Counted from the first letter of the stretch, positions 7,552 to 17,106 are shown. The stretch: DNA of 64,000 bases from Parapedobacter flavus (GCF_035818675.1 NZ_JAYKZZ010000011.1:62001-126000); one strand, 5' to 3'. The notes: generated from the letters alone by a model not told the origin. A program made the numbers and translations.

Positions 7552-8217
7552 ATGATTCAATTAGCTAACATATTCAAATGGTACAACGTGGGTGGAATGC
7601 GCTCGTTCGTACTGAAGGACATCAGCCTCCATATCAATGAGGGCGAATTTGTATCCATCATGGGCCCTTCAGGGTCGGGGAAATCCACCCTGCTCCACGT
7701 CCTTGGTTTGTTGGATGAGCCCGACGAGGGCGAGTACCTGCTCATGGACAACAGCGTGTTACGGCTGAAGGAAAAACAGCGCTCCGCTTTGTACAAGCAG
7801 TACATCGGTTTCGTTTTCCAGGCATACCATCTCATCGATGAGCTCACCGTTTACGAAAACATCGAGACCCCGCTCATCTACAAGAACCTCAAGAGCAGCG
7901 AGCGGAAGGCCATTGTGGCCGACCTGCTCGACCGTTTCGGTATCGTGGGTAAAAAAGACCTGTTTCCCACCCAACTTTCTGGTGGGCAACAACAGCTGGT
8001 GGGCATCGCCCGAGCATTGGCTACCACGCCCAAATTGTTACTCGCCGATGAGCCGACAGGAAACCTCAACTCTAAACAGGGAGAAGAAATCATGAACCTG
8101 TTCAAGCAGCTCAACGAAGAAGAAGGTGTCACCATTGTGCAAGTAACACATTCGGAAAAGAATGCCGAATACGGCAACCGGATTGTTCAATTGCTCGACG
8201 GGCAGATCGTGAAGTAA
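7552..8217 (+). CDS. ABC transporter ATP-binding protein (LolD/MacB type), orphan
   Basis: The 221-residue ATPase has Walker A GPSGSGKST (about residues 39-47), the Q-loop FVFQAYHLIDELTVYENIE, the signature LSGGQQQ and Walker B LLLADEPTGNL, with a switch histidine in VTHSEK. FVFQ...LIDELTVYEN is typical of ATPases serving FtsX/MacB-like permeases in lipoprotein or peptide export. No permease is adjacent. The usual Arg after LSGGQQQ is Leu here (LSGGQQQLVGIARAL). It has a paralogue at 40678-41352 and shares an upstream operator with it. No Shine-Dalgarno is visible; five 7-bp repeats sit directly before the start. Confidence 0.92.
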   Translation: MIQLANIFKWYNVGGMRSFVLKDISLHINEGEFVSIMGPSGSGKSTLLHVLGLLDEPDEGEYLLMDNSVLRLKEKQRSALYKQYIGFVFQAYHLIDELTVYENIETPLIYKNLKSSERKAIVADLLDRFGIVGKKDLFPTQLSGGQQQLVGIARALATTPKLLLADEPTGNLNSKQGEEIMNLFKQLNEEEGVTIVQVTHSEKNAEYGNRIVQLLDGQIVK

Positions 8218-8230
8218 TCGACAGGCTGAA

Positions 8231-9811
8231 CTATTTGCCGTTTAGGGCAAGCATTGCTTGGGCGAGCACTTCATCGGAACGGTTCTTCACTTTGAAAAAT
8301 GCTTCGCTGCCAAAATAATACCGGCCTAACAAGGCTTCGATATCCGAGCGTACCATTGATCTCGCGGCATCGGCTTCACTCGCGCTGTATCCCATACCGC
8401 GCTCACGGATGTATTGCAAGAAACGCTCGTATTCCGTCTCGGGCAGGAAGTAGCCCTTGAGGTAATTCTCAACGGAATATGTCGGTACCGATGTCGTCAG
8501 TCTGTCGTACACATAGTTCTCGATCAGGCTGGCCCGCCGAATCTTACGATATAATGTGCTGGCCCGGCTGCTGTCTGCCGGCACGATGACATCGGGCGAT
8601 ATGCCCCCGCCGCCATATACCAGTTTGCCCGAGGTGGTGGTGTAAGCAGCGGTATCGAGGTTGCCCAATAAGGGAAGCTGGCCGGTATGGCAGAGGCTGT
8701 CTGCCGTAACGGTATACGACTTTTGGATGCACCGCCCCAGCGGCGTGAAGTACCTGGCCACGGTGAGATTCAATGCTGAGCCATCGCCAAAGCCGAATTG
8801 CTCCTGCACCAACGCTTTGCCGTACGATCGGCGGCCCACGATAACCCCACGGTCGAGGTCTTGGATGGCACCCGCAACGATTTCGCTGGCGGAAGCGGAG
8901 CTTTCATCAATCAGCACTGCTAAGTCGCCGTCGCCAAATAGGCCGTCGGCGCTTGAATAATAGTCGACGCGAGGCTCATGGGCTCCTTCAGTATAGACAA
9001 TCAGCTGTTTGTCGTTGAAAAAATGACTGGCCAAGGCTGTCGCCGCATTGAAATAACCGCCACCGTTTTCACGCAGGTCCAATATGAGCTGCTGCGCGCC
9101 TCGCTTCTTAAGGTTACGCAGCGATTGTTCGAAGTCCTCGGCCGTCCGTGCCCCAAACCGGCTGATCTTGATGTATGCCGTCACACTATCCACCAGGTAG
9201 GCCGCGTCGATACTACTCACCTCCACCCGGTCACGCATCACCTTCAGCGGCAACGGCAGGTCAATGCCGTTGCGGTGTATGGCAATCTCGATGGCGGTAC
9301 CGCGGCGGCCGCGGATTTTCTTTTCCAGCATTCTTTCCGAGATGGGGTTCCCCGCGATGGTGTCGCCGTTGATGGCCAGTAGTTTGTCCCCTACCCGCAT
9401 GCCCGCCTGTTGAGCCGGGCCGCCGGGGATCAGCCCCACGGTCATCAGCGTATCGTTCAGGATATAGTATTCGATGCCGATCCCTTCAAAGCTGCCCTCC
9501 AGTGTTTCGTGCTGCTTAAACGCTTGGTTTGGTCGAAGATATTCCGAATGGGGATCCAGGTGGGCAACAATTTCATCAATGGCCAAGTCCTGCAACTCGT
9601 CGGTTCCAATGCTATCTACATAATTGTCGGCAATAAGGTCAATCAGGCGTTGTACCTTGCCCGAGTTGTCGATAAAGCGCAAAGGCAATAACGTGTTGCG
9701 GCCCGTATGGGAGTTCTCGTCGGTGAAATTCTGCCCCAGCAATAACCCCAAAAATAGGACAGCAGCATACGTGGCCGCCACCAACAGATTTCTTTTCGTC
9801 TCCTTGCGCAT
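8231..9811 (-). CDS. S41 family C-terminal processing peptidase
   Basis: The 526-residue protein has a single N-terminal membrane helix or uncleaved signal (residues 9-28), a PDZ domain around residues 107-195 (GIGIEYYIL, PGGPAQQAGMRVGDKLLAING) and an S41 protease domain. The expected catalytic dyad is Ser307 in ESSASASE and Lys332 in SYGKALVQ, with the usual 25-residue spacing. The catalytic loop LDLRENGGGY is present. It would act in the periplasm on the C-termini of exported proteins. It faces the ABC ATPase gene tail to tail. The start at 9811 gives a basic N-terminus (MRKETKRN) before the helix. Confidence 0.92.
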   Translation of the reverse strand: MRKETKRNLLVAATYAAVLFLGLLLGQNFTDENSHTGRNTLLPLRFIDNSGKVQRLIDLIADNYVDSIGTDELQDLAIDEIVAHLDPHSEYLRPNQAFKQHETLEGSFEGIGIEYYILNDTLMTVGLIPGGPAQQAGMRVGDKLLAINGDTIAGNPISERMLEKKIRGRRGTAIEIAIHRNGIDLPLPLKVMRDRVEVSSIDAAYLVDSVTAYIKISRFGARTAEDFEQSLRNLKKRGAQQLILDLRENGGGYFNAATALASHFFNDKQLIVYTEGAHEPRVDYYSSADGLFGDGDLAVLIDESSASASEIVAGAIQDLDRGVIVGRRSYGKALVQEQFGFGDGSALNLTVARYFTPLGRCIQKSYTVTADSLCHTGQLPLLGNLDTAAYTTTSGKLVYGGGGISPDVIVPADSSRASTLYRKIRRASLIENYVYDRLTTSVPTYSVENYLKGYFLPETEYERFLQYIRERGMGYSASEADAARSMVRSDIEALLGRYYFGSEAFFKVKNRSDEVLAQAMLALNGK

Positions 9812-9950
9812 ACCCTAAGATAACAGACGCTAAATTAAACAGTTTTCCTCGTTTTTCCCGCCTAGCACATAAAATTTACAATATTTCCAATCCGTTTCGA
9901 CTTATTATTGTATAAGTTATCAGATAGTATTCCGACTTTTGGAGAAATTA

Positions 9951-10526
9951 ATGAGCGCGATGCACGAGATAGAGCCATATTACCGCTGGAGGGATGATTA
10001 CATCGCTGCCGAAGATGAACAGTCCCCGTTCTACGGCGTGGAGTACAATGAATTTGAATTCGATAAACAGGTCTATAATTTCCTGTTGCACCCCCAATGG
10101 GACAGTTTCGGTTCCAGCACGTTGTACTTGAAGGTGCTGTATGCCGATTATTCCCGGAACTATGCCATCATCGAGCTGATCGGAGAATGGAATGACGCCA
10201 TTTATAACGACATCATGCTGCTCAAGCGCGAAGTGATAGACGTGATGGTGAATGCGGGTATCCATAAATTTATCGTCATTGGTGAAAATGTGCTGAATTT
10301 TCATGCCTCAGACGATTGTTACTACGAAGAATGGTTTCAGGATATCGAAGATGGATGGATTGCAGGGATCAACTTCCGCGACCACGTGATCGATGAATTC
10401 AAGTCGAGCAATGTTGATTATTTCATCAACTTTGGCGGTATACTCGACAACCTGGACTGGCGTGTACAGAAGCCGCTGCAGGTATATAAAACGGTAGAAG
10501 AACAGCTGGTGAAAAGGCTGAATTGA
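9951..10526 (+). CDS. Conserved hypothetical protein, acidic, STAS-like pattern
   Basis: I do not recognise a named family for this 191-residue acidic protein. It has no signal peptide. The middle has an alternating strand/helix pattern (LYLKVLYADYSRNYAIIELIGEW, then VNAGIHKFIVIGENVLNF) that could be a small STAS-like or SpoIIAA-like alpha/beta fold; this is only inference. The ATG at 9951 is chosen because GGAG lies about nine bases upstream; a TTG at 9939 is also in frame. It ends exactly where the convergent idi gene ends. Confidence 0.7.
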   Translation: MSAMHEIEPYYRWRDDYIAAEDEQSPFYGVEYNEFEFDKQVYNFLLHPQWDSFGSSTLYLKVLYADYSRNYAIIELIGEWNDAIYNDIMLLKREVIDVMVNAGIHKFIVIGENVLNFHASDDCYYEEWFQDIEDGWIAGINFRDHVIDEFKSSNVDYFINFGGILDNLDWRVQKPLQVYKTVEEQLVKRLN

Positions 10527-11033
10527 CTACCACTCAAACACCCGTTGGTAAATCAACTTAAACCATGCGGTATAGGTATCAGGGTGGGTACGGATGTCGT
10601 GTTCGATATCCGACTGGCCCAACCAACGGTAGTTGGCGACTTCCGCCGGGTTGGGGTAAGGTATATGGCTGCTATGGCCTATAAATACGTGGTCGAATTC
10701 GTGCTCCGTTAAGCCATTGTCAAACACTGCCCGGTATTGAAACGCAAAGGCAAAGGTGAGGTCAGCTTCCATACCCATCTCTTCATGCAGCCGACGGTGG
10801 GCGGCGTCCATTACGCTTTCGCCGGGTCGGGGATGGCTACAGCATGTATTGGTCCATAAGCTGGCGCTGTGATATTTATGCGCGGCACGCTGGTGAACCA
10901 GCAATCGCCCTTGGTTATCAAAGATAAAAACGCTGATGGCGCGGTGCAACAATCCTTCACGGTGAGCCGCCAGCTTTTCCATCGTGCCTATTGCACGATC
11001 TTGTTCATCCACCAATATAACCTGTTCTTCCAT
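10527..11033 (-). CDS. idi: Isopentenyl-diphosphate delta-isomerase, type I
   Basis: The 168-residue NUDIX-fold enzyme converts IPP to DMAPP in isoprenoid synthesis. The catalytic Cys is in WTNTCCSHPRPGE (Cys65 by alignment with WTNSVCGHP of E. coli Idi), and the NUDIX-like helix RRLHEEMGME carries the metal-binding glutamates. LLHRAISVFIFDNQGRLLVHQRAAHKYHS is characteristic of type I enzymes. Length is close to the E. coli enzyme. It is cytoplasmic and single in this window. Confidence 0.93.
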   Translation of the reverse strand: MEEQVILVDEQDRAIGTMEKLAAHREGLLHRAISVFIFDNQGRLLVHQRAAHKYHSASLWTNTCCSHPRPGESVMDAAHRRLHEEMGMEADLTFAFAFQYRAVFDNGLTEHEFDHVFIGHSSHIPYPNPAEVANYRWLGQSDIEHDIRTHPDTYTAWFKLIYQRVFEW

Positions 11034-11065
11034 GCTAATCGCTCACACGTTCACCACTCACAAAC

Positions 11066-12379
11066 TCACACCGTCTTCACGTGCCGTTCGTCATAGTCCT
11101 CGATGTCGATAATATACCTATTTTTTACCAAGAAGTCAAATAATGGACGTGCCTCGGGCGATACCGGCATATTCGATGTCGTGATGATTTGGCTCTGCTG
11201 TTTTTGAAGATACGGATAAGCGTATAGTTTAACATTCTTGCTAAACAGTCCGCTGACGTAAGACAGGAGCTCGTCCGTATAATTACCCTTCGTATATTGC
11301 TTCGAGTTAAAAACGTTACGCAGGTTCGAGATGTTTGTGGAGATACCCACATTTCGCGGCTTAAATTGCGCCAGGTATTCCGCGAGATAATGGTTGCGTG
11401 TAAAGTTAGATACCAGGATATGGTTTCCCGTACTGCATAGGTATTCGGCCCGCTCGGCGAAATACTGCAGATCGTCCGAGGTGAACTGGGGTGCGTGGTC
11501 GAGCACGTTGCTCATCAACACTTCGATCAAAACCACCAAGTTGTCATCCTTAATACCCAGGTTGCGCTTGAACTGGTCGACGGCCAAATTGAAGAGGTCG
11601 AAGTTTGGGTTGGACCGTTGCCGGTACTTGGTACGCAAAATCATGACGTCCTTCTTGTATAGGAAATCTTTGCTTTGGTATGCGGAACCTTCGGGGTTGA
11701 AAATGGCTGCTTTTGAAAAGCCCTTGGCAATGAGGTACAGGTTGATGAGTCGTTCGTTCACCCCCTCGAAAACCGGCCCGTTTACTTTCACAAGGTCAAT
11801 TTCAACCGATCCCGGTGATAGGTTGTCGGCCAGTGACTCGATCATCGTCTGAACATCACGGGTATAGTAGTACGCAGCAAAAACGAGACTGACGCCCAAA
11901 ATGCCCAATACTTTCTGCTGCAGCAAATTATCGCTATCCAACAAACGTATGTGAAAAATAATCTCGTTGGGTGCGCTATCCACCTCATGCTGGAAACGGA
12001 GGCCGACCCAGCCATGGGCTTCGTTCGTTTTGTTGAAATTGAGCGCTGACACGGTGTTGGCAAAGGCAAACAGCCGTTTGTTTTGGTATTTTTCGCCTAC
12101 CAGCCGCTCGGTGAGTAGTTCGTATTCATGCTCCAGCATTTTCCGAAGGCGCGAGCGGCTCACATACCGCCCCGAGTCTTCAGCGCCGTAGATTGCATCG
12201 CTGAAGGCCATGTCATAGGCAGATATGGTTTTGGCAATGGTTCCCGAAGCAGCCCCAGCATTGAAAAAATTCCGTGCGACCTCCTGGCCGGCCCCGATTT
12301 CGGCAAACGTACCGTATATTTTCTCGTTGAGATTGATTTTTAATGCCTTCCGCTTCGTCTCGTAGATTTCCCTTGCCAT
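11066..12379 (-). CDS. Conserved Bacteroidota protein of unknown function
   Basis: This 437-residue protein begins MAREIYETKRKALKINLNEKIYGTFAEIGAGQEVARNFF by parts. It belongs to a family widespread in Bacteroidota whose members are sometimes labelled nicotinate-nucleotide adenylyltransferase or TonB-dependent receptor. I see neither a nucleotidyltransferase (H/T)xGH motif nor a barrel here, so I give no function. It is soluble by inspection, with hydrophobic stretch VLGILGVSLVFAAYYY in the middle. The ATG at 12379 is preferred to the in-frame codon at 12448. A TATCTTTG promoter element ends only four bases before it, suggesting a leaderless message. Confidence 0.82.
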   Translation of the reverse strand: MAREIYETKRKALKINLNEKIYGTFAEIGAGQEVARNFFNAGAASGTIAKTISAYDMAFSDAIYGAEDSGRYVSRSRLRKMLEHEYELLTERLVGEKYQNKRLFAFANTVSALNFNKTNEAHGWVGLRFQHEVDSAPNEIIFHIRLLDSDNLLQQKVLGILGVSLVFAAYYYTRDVQTMIESLADNLSPGSVEIDLVKVNGPVFEGVNERLINLYLIAKGFSKAAIFNPEGSAYQSKDFLYKKDVMILRTKYRQRSNPNFDLFNLAVDQFKRNLGIKDDNLVVLIEVLMSNVLDHAPQFTSDDLQYFAERAEYLCSTGNHILVSNFTRNHYLAEYLAQFKPRNVGISTNISNLRNVFNSKQYTKGNYTDELLSYVSGLFSKNVKLYAYPYLQKQQSQIITTSNMPVSPEARPLFDFLVKNRYIIDIEDYDERHVKTV

Positions 12380-12383
12380 GCCG

Positions 12384-12391
12384 CAAAGATA
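12384..12391 (-). promoter_or_regulatory. -7 promoter element immediately before start codon
   Basis: TATCTTTG on the minus strand fits TAnnTTTG and ends four bases before the ATG at 12379. Transcription would start at or next to the start codon. Confidence 0.55.
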
Positions 12392-12465
12392 GGCATTGCC
12401 AGCGATTTTGAATTGGCGATTTAATTTTCGACTTTTGACCCAGCACACAAACGAATGCCCATATT

Positions 12466-13662
12466 ATGTACAAAACCCTCCAACCTGCATTGCAGCAAGA
12501 ACTCCAAGCCATTAAAGATGCCGGCTTATACAAAGAAGAACGGGTGATTGTAACGCCCCAGGGCGCCGACATCCGAATCGAAAACGGCGAAGAGGTGATC
12601 AACTTCTGCGCGAATAACTATTTGGGACTCTCCTCACACCCGAAGGTCATCGAGGCTGCCAAGCGTACCATCGATAGCCATGGCTATGGGATGTCATCGG
12701 TACGTTTCATCTGCGGCACGCAGGATATCCACAAGACACTGGAGGCCAAAATCTCCAAATTTCTGGGTACAGAAGACACCATCCTTTATGCTGCGGCATT
12801 CGATGCCAATGGCGGCGTGTTTGAACCCTTGTTCGGTGCTGAGGATGCCATTATCTCCGATGAGCTCAACCATGCATCGATCATCGATGGCGTACGGCTT
12901 TGCAAAGCCCAGCGGTTCCGCTACAAGAACTGCGACATGGCCGACTTGGAAGCACAGCTTAAAGCGGCAAAGGATGCCCGGCACCGTATCATCGTGACCG
13001 ACGGCGCTTTCTCAATGGACGGTAGTGTGGCACCACTGGATAAAATCTGCGACCTGGCCGATCAGTATGAGGCACTGGTGATGATCGACGAATCGCATTG
13101 TACGGGATTCATCGGTAAAAACGGTCGTGGCACACACGAACTGCACGGTGTGATGGGGCGCGTGGATCTGATTACAGGTACCCTCGGTAAGGCACTCGGC
13201 GGCGCCTCCGGTGGTTTTACGTCGGGGAGAAAAGAGATCATCGACATGTTACGCCAGCGCTCCCGGCCATATTTGTTTTCGAACACCCTGGCGCCAGCCA
13301 TCGCGGGGGCATCCATTGCCGTGCTCGACATGCTCAGCGAAACGACCGAGTTGCGTGATAAACTGGAATACAATACGAAGTATTTCCGCGATCGGATGAC
13401 CCAAGCCGGGTTCGATATCAAACCGGGGGTACACCCCATTGTGCCGGTGATGCTGTACGACGCGCCGCTGGCCCAGGAGTTCGCCACCCGGATGCTGACC
13501 CAAGGGATTTACGTCATTGGCTTTTACTATCCCGTGGTACCGAAAGGGAAAGCCCGGATACGCGTACAGCTATCGGCGGCCCACGAGCAGCATCACCTTG
13601 ATCGCGCCATTGCGGCCTTTACCAAAGTGGGCAAGGAACTGGGCGTTATAACCGCAGGATAG
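12466..13662 (+). CDS. kbl: Glycine C-acetyltransferase (2-amino-3-ketobutyrate CoA ligase)
   Basis: The 398-residue protein is a fold-type I PLP enzyme of the alpha-oxoamine synthase family. The PLP-binding lysine is Lys242 in GTLGKALGG, preceded by MIDESHCTGFIGKNGRGTHE. FCANNYLGLSSHP and MSSVRFICGTQDIHK are hallmarks of Kbl. It cleaves 2-amino-3-oxobutyrate with CoA to glycine and acetyl-CoA in threonine breakdown. The usual partner tdh (threonine dehydrogenase) is not adjacent. It is divergent from the unknown gene at 11066-12379. Confidence 0.93.
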   Translation: MYKTLQPALQQELQAIKDAGLYKEERVIVTPQGADIRIENGEEVINFCANNYLGLSSHPKVIEAAKRTIDSHGYGMSSVRFICGTQDIHKTLEAKISKFLGTEDTILYAAAFDANGGVFEPLFGAEDAIISDELNHASIIDGVRLCKAQRFRYKNCDMADLEAQLKAAKDARHRIIVTDGAFSMDGSVAPLDKICDLADQYEALVMIDESHCTGFIGKNGRGTHELHGVMGRVDLITGTLGKALGGASGGFTSGRKEIIDMLRQRSRPYLFSNTLAPAIAGASIAVLDMLSETTELRDKLEYNTKYFRDRMTQAGFDIKPGVHPIVPVMLYDAPLAQEFATRMLTQGIYVIGFYYPVVPKGKARIRVQLSAAHEQHHLDRAIAAFTKVGKELGVITAG

Positions 13663-13748
13663 ACTCCCGCCGGCTGGTCTCCTTGTTGGCAATCGGGCCT
13701 TAGCTCGACAAAAAATAACAAAGGCAGTAGATTCCCGCAGATTTTCCA

Positions 13749-13756
13749 TACCTTTG
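13749..13756 (+). promoter_or_regulatory. -7 promoter element of typA
   Basis: TACCTTTG matches TAnnTTTG and lies 29 bases before the typA start codon. No correctly spaced TTG was found upstream. Confidence 0.55.
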
Positions 13757-13785
13757 CACCCTCAATTTTAAAATACCCGCACGGG

Positions 13786-15591
13786 ATGCAGAAAATCAGA
13801 AATATCGCCATTATCGCCCACGTCGACCATGGTAAGACGACTTTGGTCGACAAAATTCTCCACTTCACCAACCTCTTCCGGGAGAATGAACAAGCCGGTG
13901 AACTCATATTAGACAATAATGACCTCGAACGTGAACGCGGCATCACCATCGTTTCCAAAAACGTGGCCGTGCAATACAAAGACGTCAAAATAAATATCAT
14001 CGATACACCTGGCCACGCCGACTTCGGCGGCGAGGTGGAGCGGGTATTGAAAATGGCCGATGGCGTTATCCTGCTGGTCGATGCCTTTGAAGGGCCCATG
14101 CCTCAGACCCGTTTCGTAACCCAAAAAGCACTCGCCCTAGGCCTTAAGCCCATTGTTGTAGTTAATAAGGTCGACAAGGAAAACTGCCGCCCCGACGAAG
14201 TATATGAGGCGGTGTTCGAATTGTTCTTCAACTTGGACGCTACCGAAGAGCAGCTCGATTTCCCGGTGCTGTACGGCTCCTCCAAACAAGGGTGGATGGC
14301 TACCGACTGGAAGCAGCCGGCTGAAGATTTCACCGCATTGTTAGATGCGATATTAGAACATATTCCTGCGGCTCCCTATCAAGAAGGGACGTTACAGATG
14401 CAGGTAACCTCGTTAGACTATTCTTCCTTTGTAGGCCGGATTGCTATTGGCCGTGTGGCTCGCGGTGTCATTCGCGAAAACCAACCGGTTTCACTTGTTA
14501 AGCGCGATGGCAAGACTGTGAAGGCACGTGTAAAGGAACTCCATACCTTCGAAGGTCTTGGCCGGGTGAAGGTACAGGAAGTAAAGGCCGGTGATATCTG
14601 CGCCGTGGTTGGAATCGAGGGGTTCGACATCGGCGACACCATAGCCGACTTTGAAAACCCCGAACAATTGGAGGTCATCCATATCGATGAGCCGACCATG
14701 AACATGCTCTTTACCATCAACAACTCACCCTTTTTCGGTAAAGAGGGCAAGTTCGTCACATCGCGCCACCTCCAGGAACGGTTGTACAAGGAAACGGAGA
14801 AGAACTTAGCGCTTAAGGTCGTACAGACCGATTCGCCGGACTCCTACCTGGTTTATGGCAGGGGTATCCTCCACCTGTCTGTACTGATTGAAACCATGCG
14901 CCGCGAAGGGTATGAACTTCAGGTAGGCCAGCCGCAGGTCATCATTAAAGAGATCGATGGCGTGAAATGCGAGCCGATCGAGTCGCTCGTGGTCGATGTT
15001 CCTGCAGAAGTGTCTGGTAAGGTAATCGAACTGGTGACCCAACGCAAAGGGGAACTGCTGGTGATGGAGACCAAGGGCGATATGCAGCACCTCGAATTCG
15101 ATATCCCAGCGCGTGGCATTATCGGCCTCCGTAATAACGTGCTCACCGCGACAGCGGGAGAGGCCGTAATGGCACACCGTTTCAAAGCCTACGAACCTTG
15201 GAAAGGAACCATTCCCGGGCGATTGGCCGGCGTATTGGTTTCGATGGAAAAGGGGCAGACAACGGCGTATTCGATCGATAAGCTGCAAGACCGCGGCCGT
15301 TTCTTCGTCGACCCGGGCGTAGATGTCTACGAAGGGCAGATTGTGGGCGAACATATCCGCGACAACGATCTGGTCGTTAACTTGGTGAAAGGTAAACAGC
15401 TGACGAACATGCGGGCCTCGGGTAGCGATGACAACGTGCGTATCGCCCCAGCTATCAAGTTCTCGCTCGAAGAGTCGATGGAGTACATCCAGGCAGACGA
15501 ATACATCGAAGTAACCCCGAAGAGCATTCGTCTCCGCAAAATTTACCTCACGGAAAACGAACGGAAGGTGAATGCGAAGAAATTCCAGTAA
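13786..15591 (+). CDS. typA: Translational GTPase TypA/BipA
   Basis: The 601-residue ribosome-associated GTPase has G1 AHVDHGKTT (residues 11-19), G2 ERGITI, G3 DTPGHADFGGEVER and G4 NKVDKENCRPDEV. The last element and the absence of EF-G domain IV identify TypA/BipA. The C-terminal third has IPARGIIGLRNNVLTAT and RIRLRKIYL-like sequence of the specific C-terminal domain. It acts in ribosome assembly and stress adaptation. A hairpin terminator follows the stop by ten bases. Confidence 0.95.
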   Translation: MQKIRNIAIIAHVDHGKTTLVDKILHFTNLFRENEQAGELILDNNDLERERGITIVSKNVAVQYKDVKINIIDTPGHADFGGEVERVLKMADGVILLVDAFEGPMPQTRFVTQKALALGLKPIVVVNKVDKENCRPDEVYEAVFELFFNLDATEEQLDFPVLYGSSKQGWMATDWKQPAEDFTALLDAILEHIPAAPYQEGTLQMQVTSLDYSSFVGRIAIGRVARGVIRENQPVSLVKRDGKTVKARVKELHTFEGLGRVKVQEVKAGDICAVVGIEGFDIGDTIADFENPEQLEVIHIDEPTMNMLFTINNSPFFGKEGKFVTSRHLQERLYKETEKNLALKVVQTDSPDSYLVYGRGILHLSVLIETMRREGYELQVGQPQVIIKEIDGVKCEPIESLVVDVPAEVSGKVIELVTQRKGELLVMETKGDMQHLEFDIPARGIIGLRNNVLTATAGEAVMAHRFKAYEPWKGTIPGRLAGVLVSMEKGQTTAYSIDKLQDRGRFFVDPGVDVYEGQIVGEHIRDNDLVVNLVKGKQLTNMRASGSDDNVRIAPAIKFSLEESMEYIQADEYIEVTPKSIRLRKIYLTENERKVNAKKFQ

Positions 15592-15601
15592 ATGGCGACA
15601 G

Positions 15602-15626
15602 ACCCCGGCTAATAACCGGGGTTTTG
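15602..15626. terminator. Hairpin terminator between typA and susD
   Basis: ACCCCGG (15602-15608) pairs with CCGGGGT (15616-15622) across a seven-base loop, followed by a T-run on the plus strand. The hairpin overlaps the last codons of the convergent SusD gene, so it mainly serves typA. Confidence 0.8.
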
Positions 15627-17090
15627 TGTTAATGTTGGGTTGGTTCGCAGCTCACTCGCCGGAATCGGCATGAGCAGGTAGTGGGGCTCGAAGCTGATCT
15701 GCCCATCGCCTTCCTCGGACCTCTCCAAAAAATCATTCATGATTTCTGTAGCCTTTTCGGCGCCCTGGCGTACAATATCGTACCAGCGCAAGGCTTCGCC
15801 GGCAAATTCCAGCCGCCTTTCTCTGAACACCGCTTCACGGAAGGCTCCCTGGTTGGGGGCGGCCGATGATGTAAGGCTGTCTAGTCCTGCCCGTTGACGC
15901 ACGACATTGAGCAGCGCGAACGCCTCACCATCGGCAACGTAGCCCAGTTCATTCAGCACTTCGGCATACATCAATTGCACGTCGGTAATGCGGACGATGG
16001 AGAGGTTGACATCGTTGTCCTCTTTATTGGGCGGTGCCGCACCATGCGCATACTTAATATACAAAAGGGTTAAGCTATCCGTCACGTCATTACTACTGGT
16101 ATATCCTTTTTGAATGGTAAAATCTCGCCTGATGTCTGATGTGTCGTAAGCCGTATATAAATCGTTCGAAACGGCAACCCATGTAGATCGTCCCCCTTGC
16201 GGAAACAGCTCGGAGCGGAGGTTTTCGGGCACGAGTGAATAGACCAACGGATTACCCTGGCTGTTCAGCCCCGACGTATACTGGATCTGGAACACGTGCT
16301 CCGATCCATTGTCGCGGGTATTGACAAAGCAATCGCCGAACGCATCGTACGGCTGCAGGCCATCATACGCCAAAATTTCTTCGAGCAGCGGCTTGGCCGA
16401 TTCATAATGCTGCGTGTACAGGTAAAGGCGGGCTAGGATGGCCTTCGCGGCAAACTTGGTGACCCGCCCCAGGTTGTCACCACCTTGGTGTCCGGGAAGC
16501 ACCTCGGCGGCAGCAAGGAGGTCGGCTGTGGCAAAAGCGAACGTTTCCTCCTGGCTGGCCCTCGGTACCGTAGCGGTCTCCTCGGCACTCAACCGGCGGT
16601 CGATGATAGGCATACCCCCAAAAATCCAACCGAGCTGGAAATAACAATAGCCCCTGATAAATCGTGTTTCTCCACGCATGATTGTCCGTACCAGCTCATT
16701 CGCAAAATCGCCGTCATCAATCTGGTCCAATATATTATTCGTCCGGTTGATGATTGTCCAATAGGCCGCCCAGACCCCGAAAATGCGGTCGTCACCGGCA
16801 GTGAAACCAAAGCGGGCGAGCGGATTGTTCGTGGTGTTCTGCAACGTGTTGACATTGTCACTGAGGCTTTCCATCATCATCGGATAATCGAATCCATGTA
16901 CCGACCGCAACCCTCCATAAGCACCGAACAGGGCTTGTCGGAAGTCGCCTGCTGTTTGATAGAAATCTTCTGTATTGTAGGTAGACTGCGGGGTCAGTTC
17001 CAGCTCTTTGGTACACCCCCCGGCTAATAACACTGCCGCCGTTATTGATATCGCTAGGATGGTCGCTTGCATTGCCGTAAATTTTTCCAT
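15609..17090 (-). CDS. SusD/RagB family nutrient-binding outer membrane lipoprotein
   Basis: The 493-residue protein has a lipoprotein signal with lipobox LAGGC (Cys26), then the usual SusD start ELELTPQSTY. TPR-like motifs such as FIRGYCYFQLGWIFGGMP and AKAILARLYLYTQHYESAKPLLEEIL and the ending FEPHYLLMPIPASELRTNPTLTQNPGY are typical. It caps the partner SusC barrel at the cell surface and binds the substrate. Its gene follows the SusC gene by 16 bases. No enzyme genes flank this pair, so the substrate is unknown and may not be a glycan. Confidence 0.93.
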   Translation of the reverse strand: MEKFTAMQATILAISITAAVLLAGGCTKELELTPQSTYNTEDFYQTAGDFRQALFGAYGGLRSVHGFDYPMMMESLSDNVNTLQNTTNNPLARFGFTAGDDRIFGVWAAYWTIINRTNNILDQIDDGDFANELVRTIMRGETRFIRGYCYFQLGWIFGGMPIIDRRLSAEETATVPRASQEETFAFATADLLAAAEVLPGHQGGDNLGRVTKFAAKAILARLYLYTQHYESAKPLLEEILAYDGLQPYDAFGDCFVNTRDNGSEHVFQIQYTSGLNSQGNPLVYSLVPENLRSELFPQGGRSTWVAVSNDLYTAYDTSDIRRDFTIQKGYTSSNDVTDSLTLLYIKYAHGAAPPNKEDNDVNLSIVRITDVQLMYAEVLNELGYVADGEAFALLNVVRQRAGLDSLTSSAAPNQGAFREAVFRERRLEFAGEALRWYDIVRQGAEKATEIMNDFLERSEEGDGQISFEPHYLLMPIPASELRTNPTLTQNPGY

Positions 17091-17106
17091 GACCGATGTT
17101 ATTATA

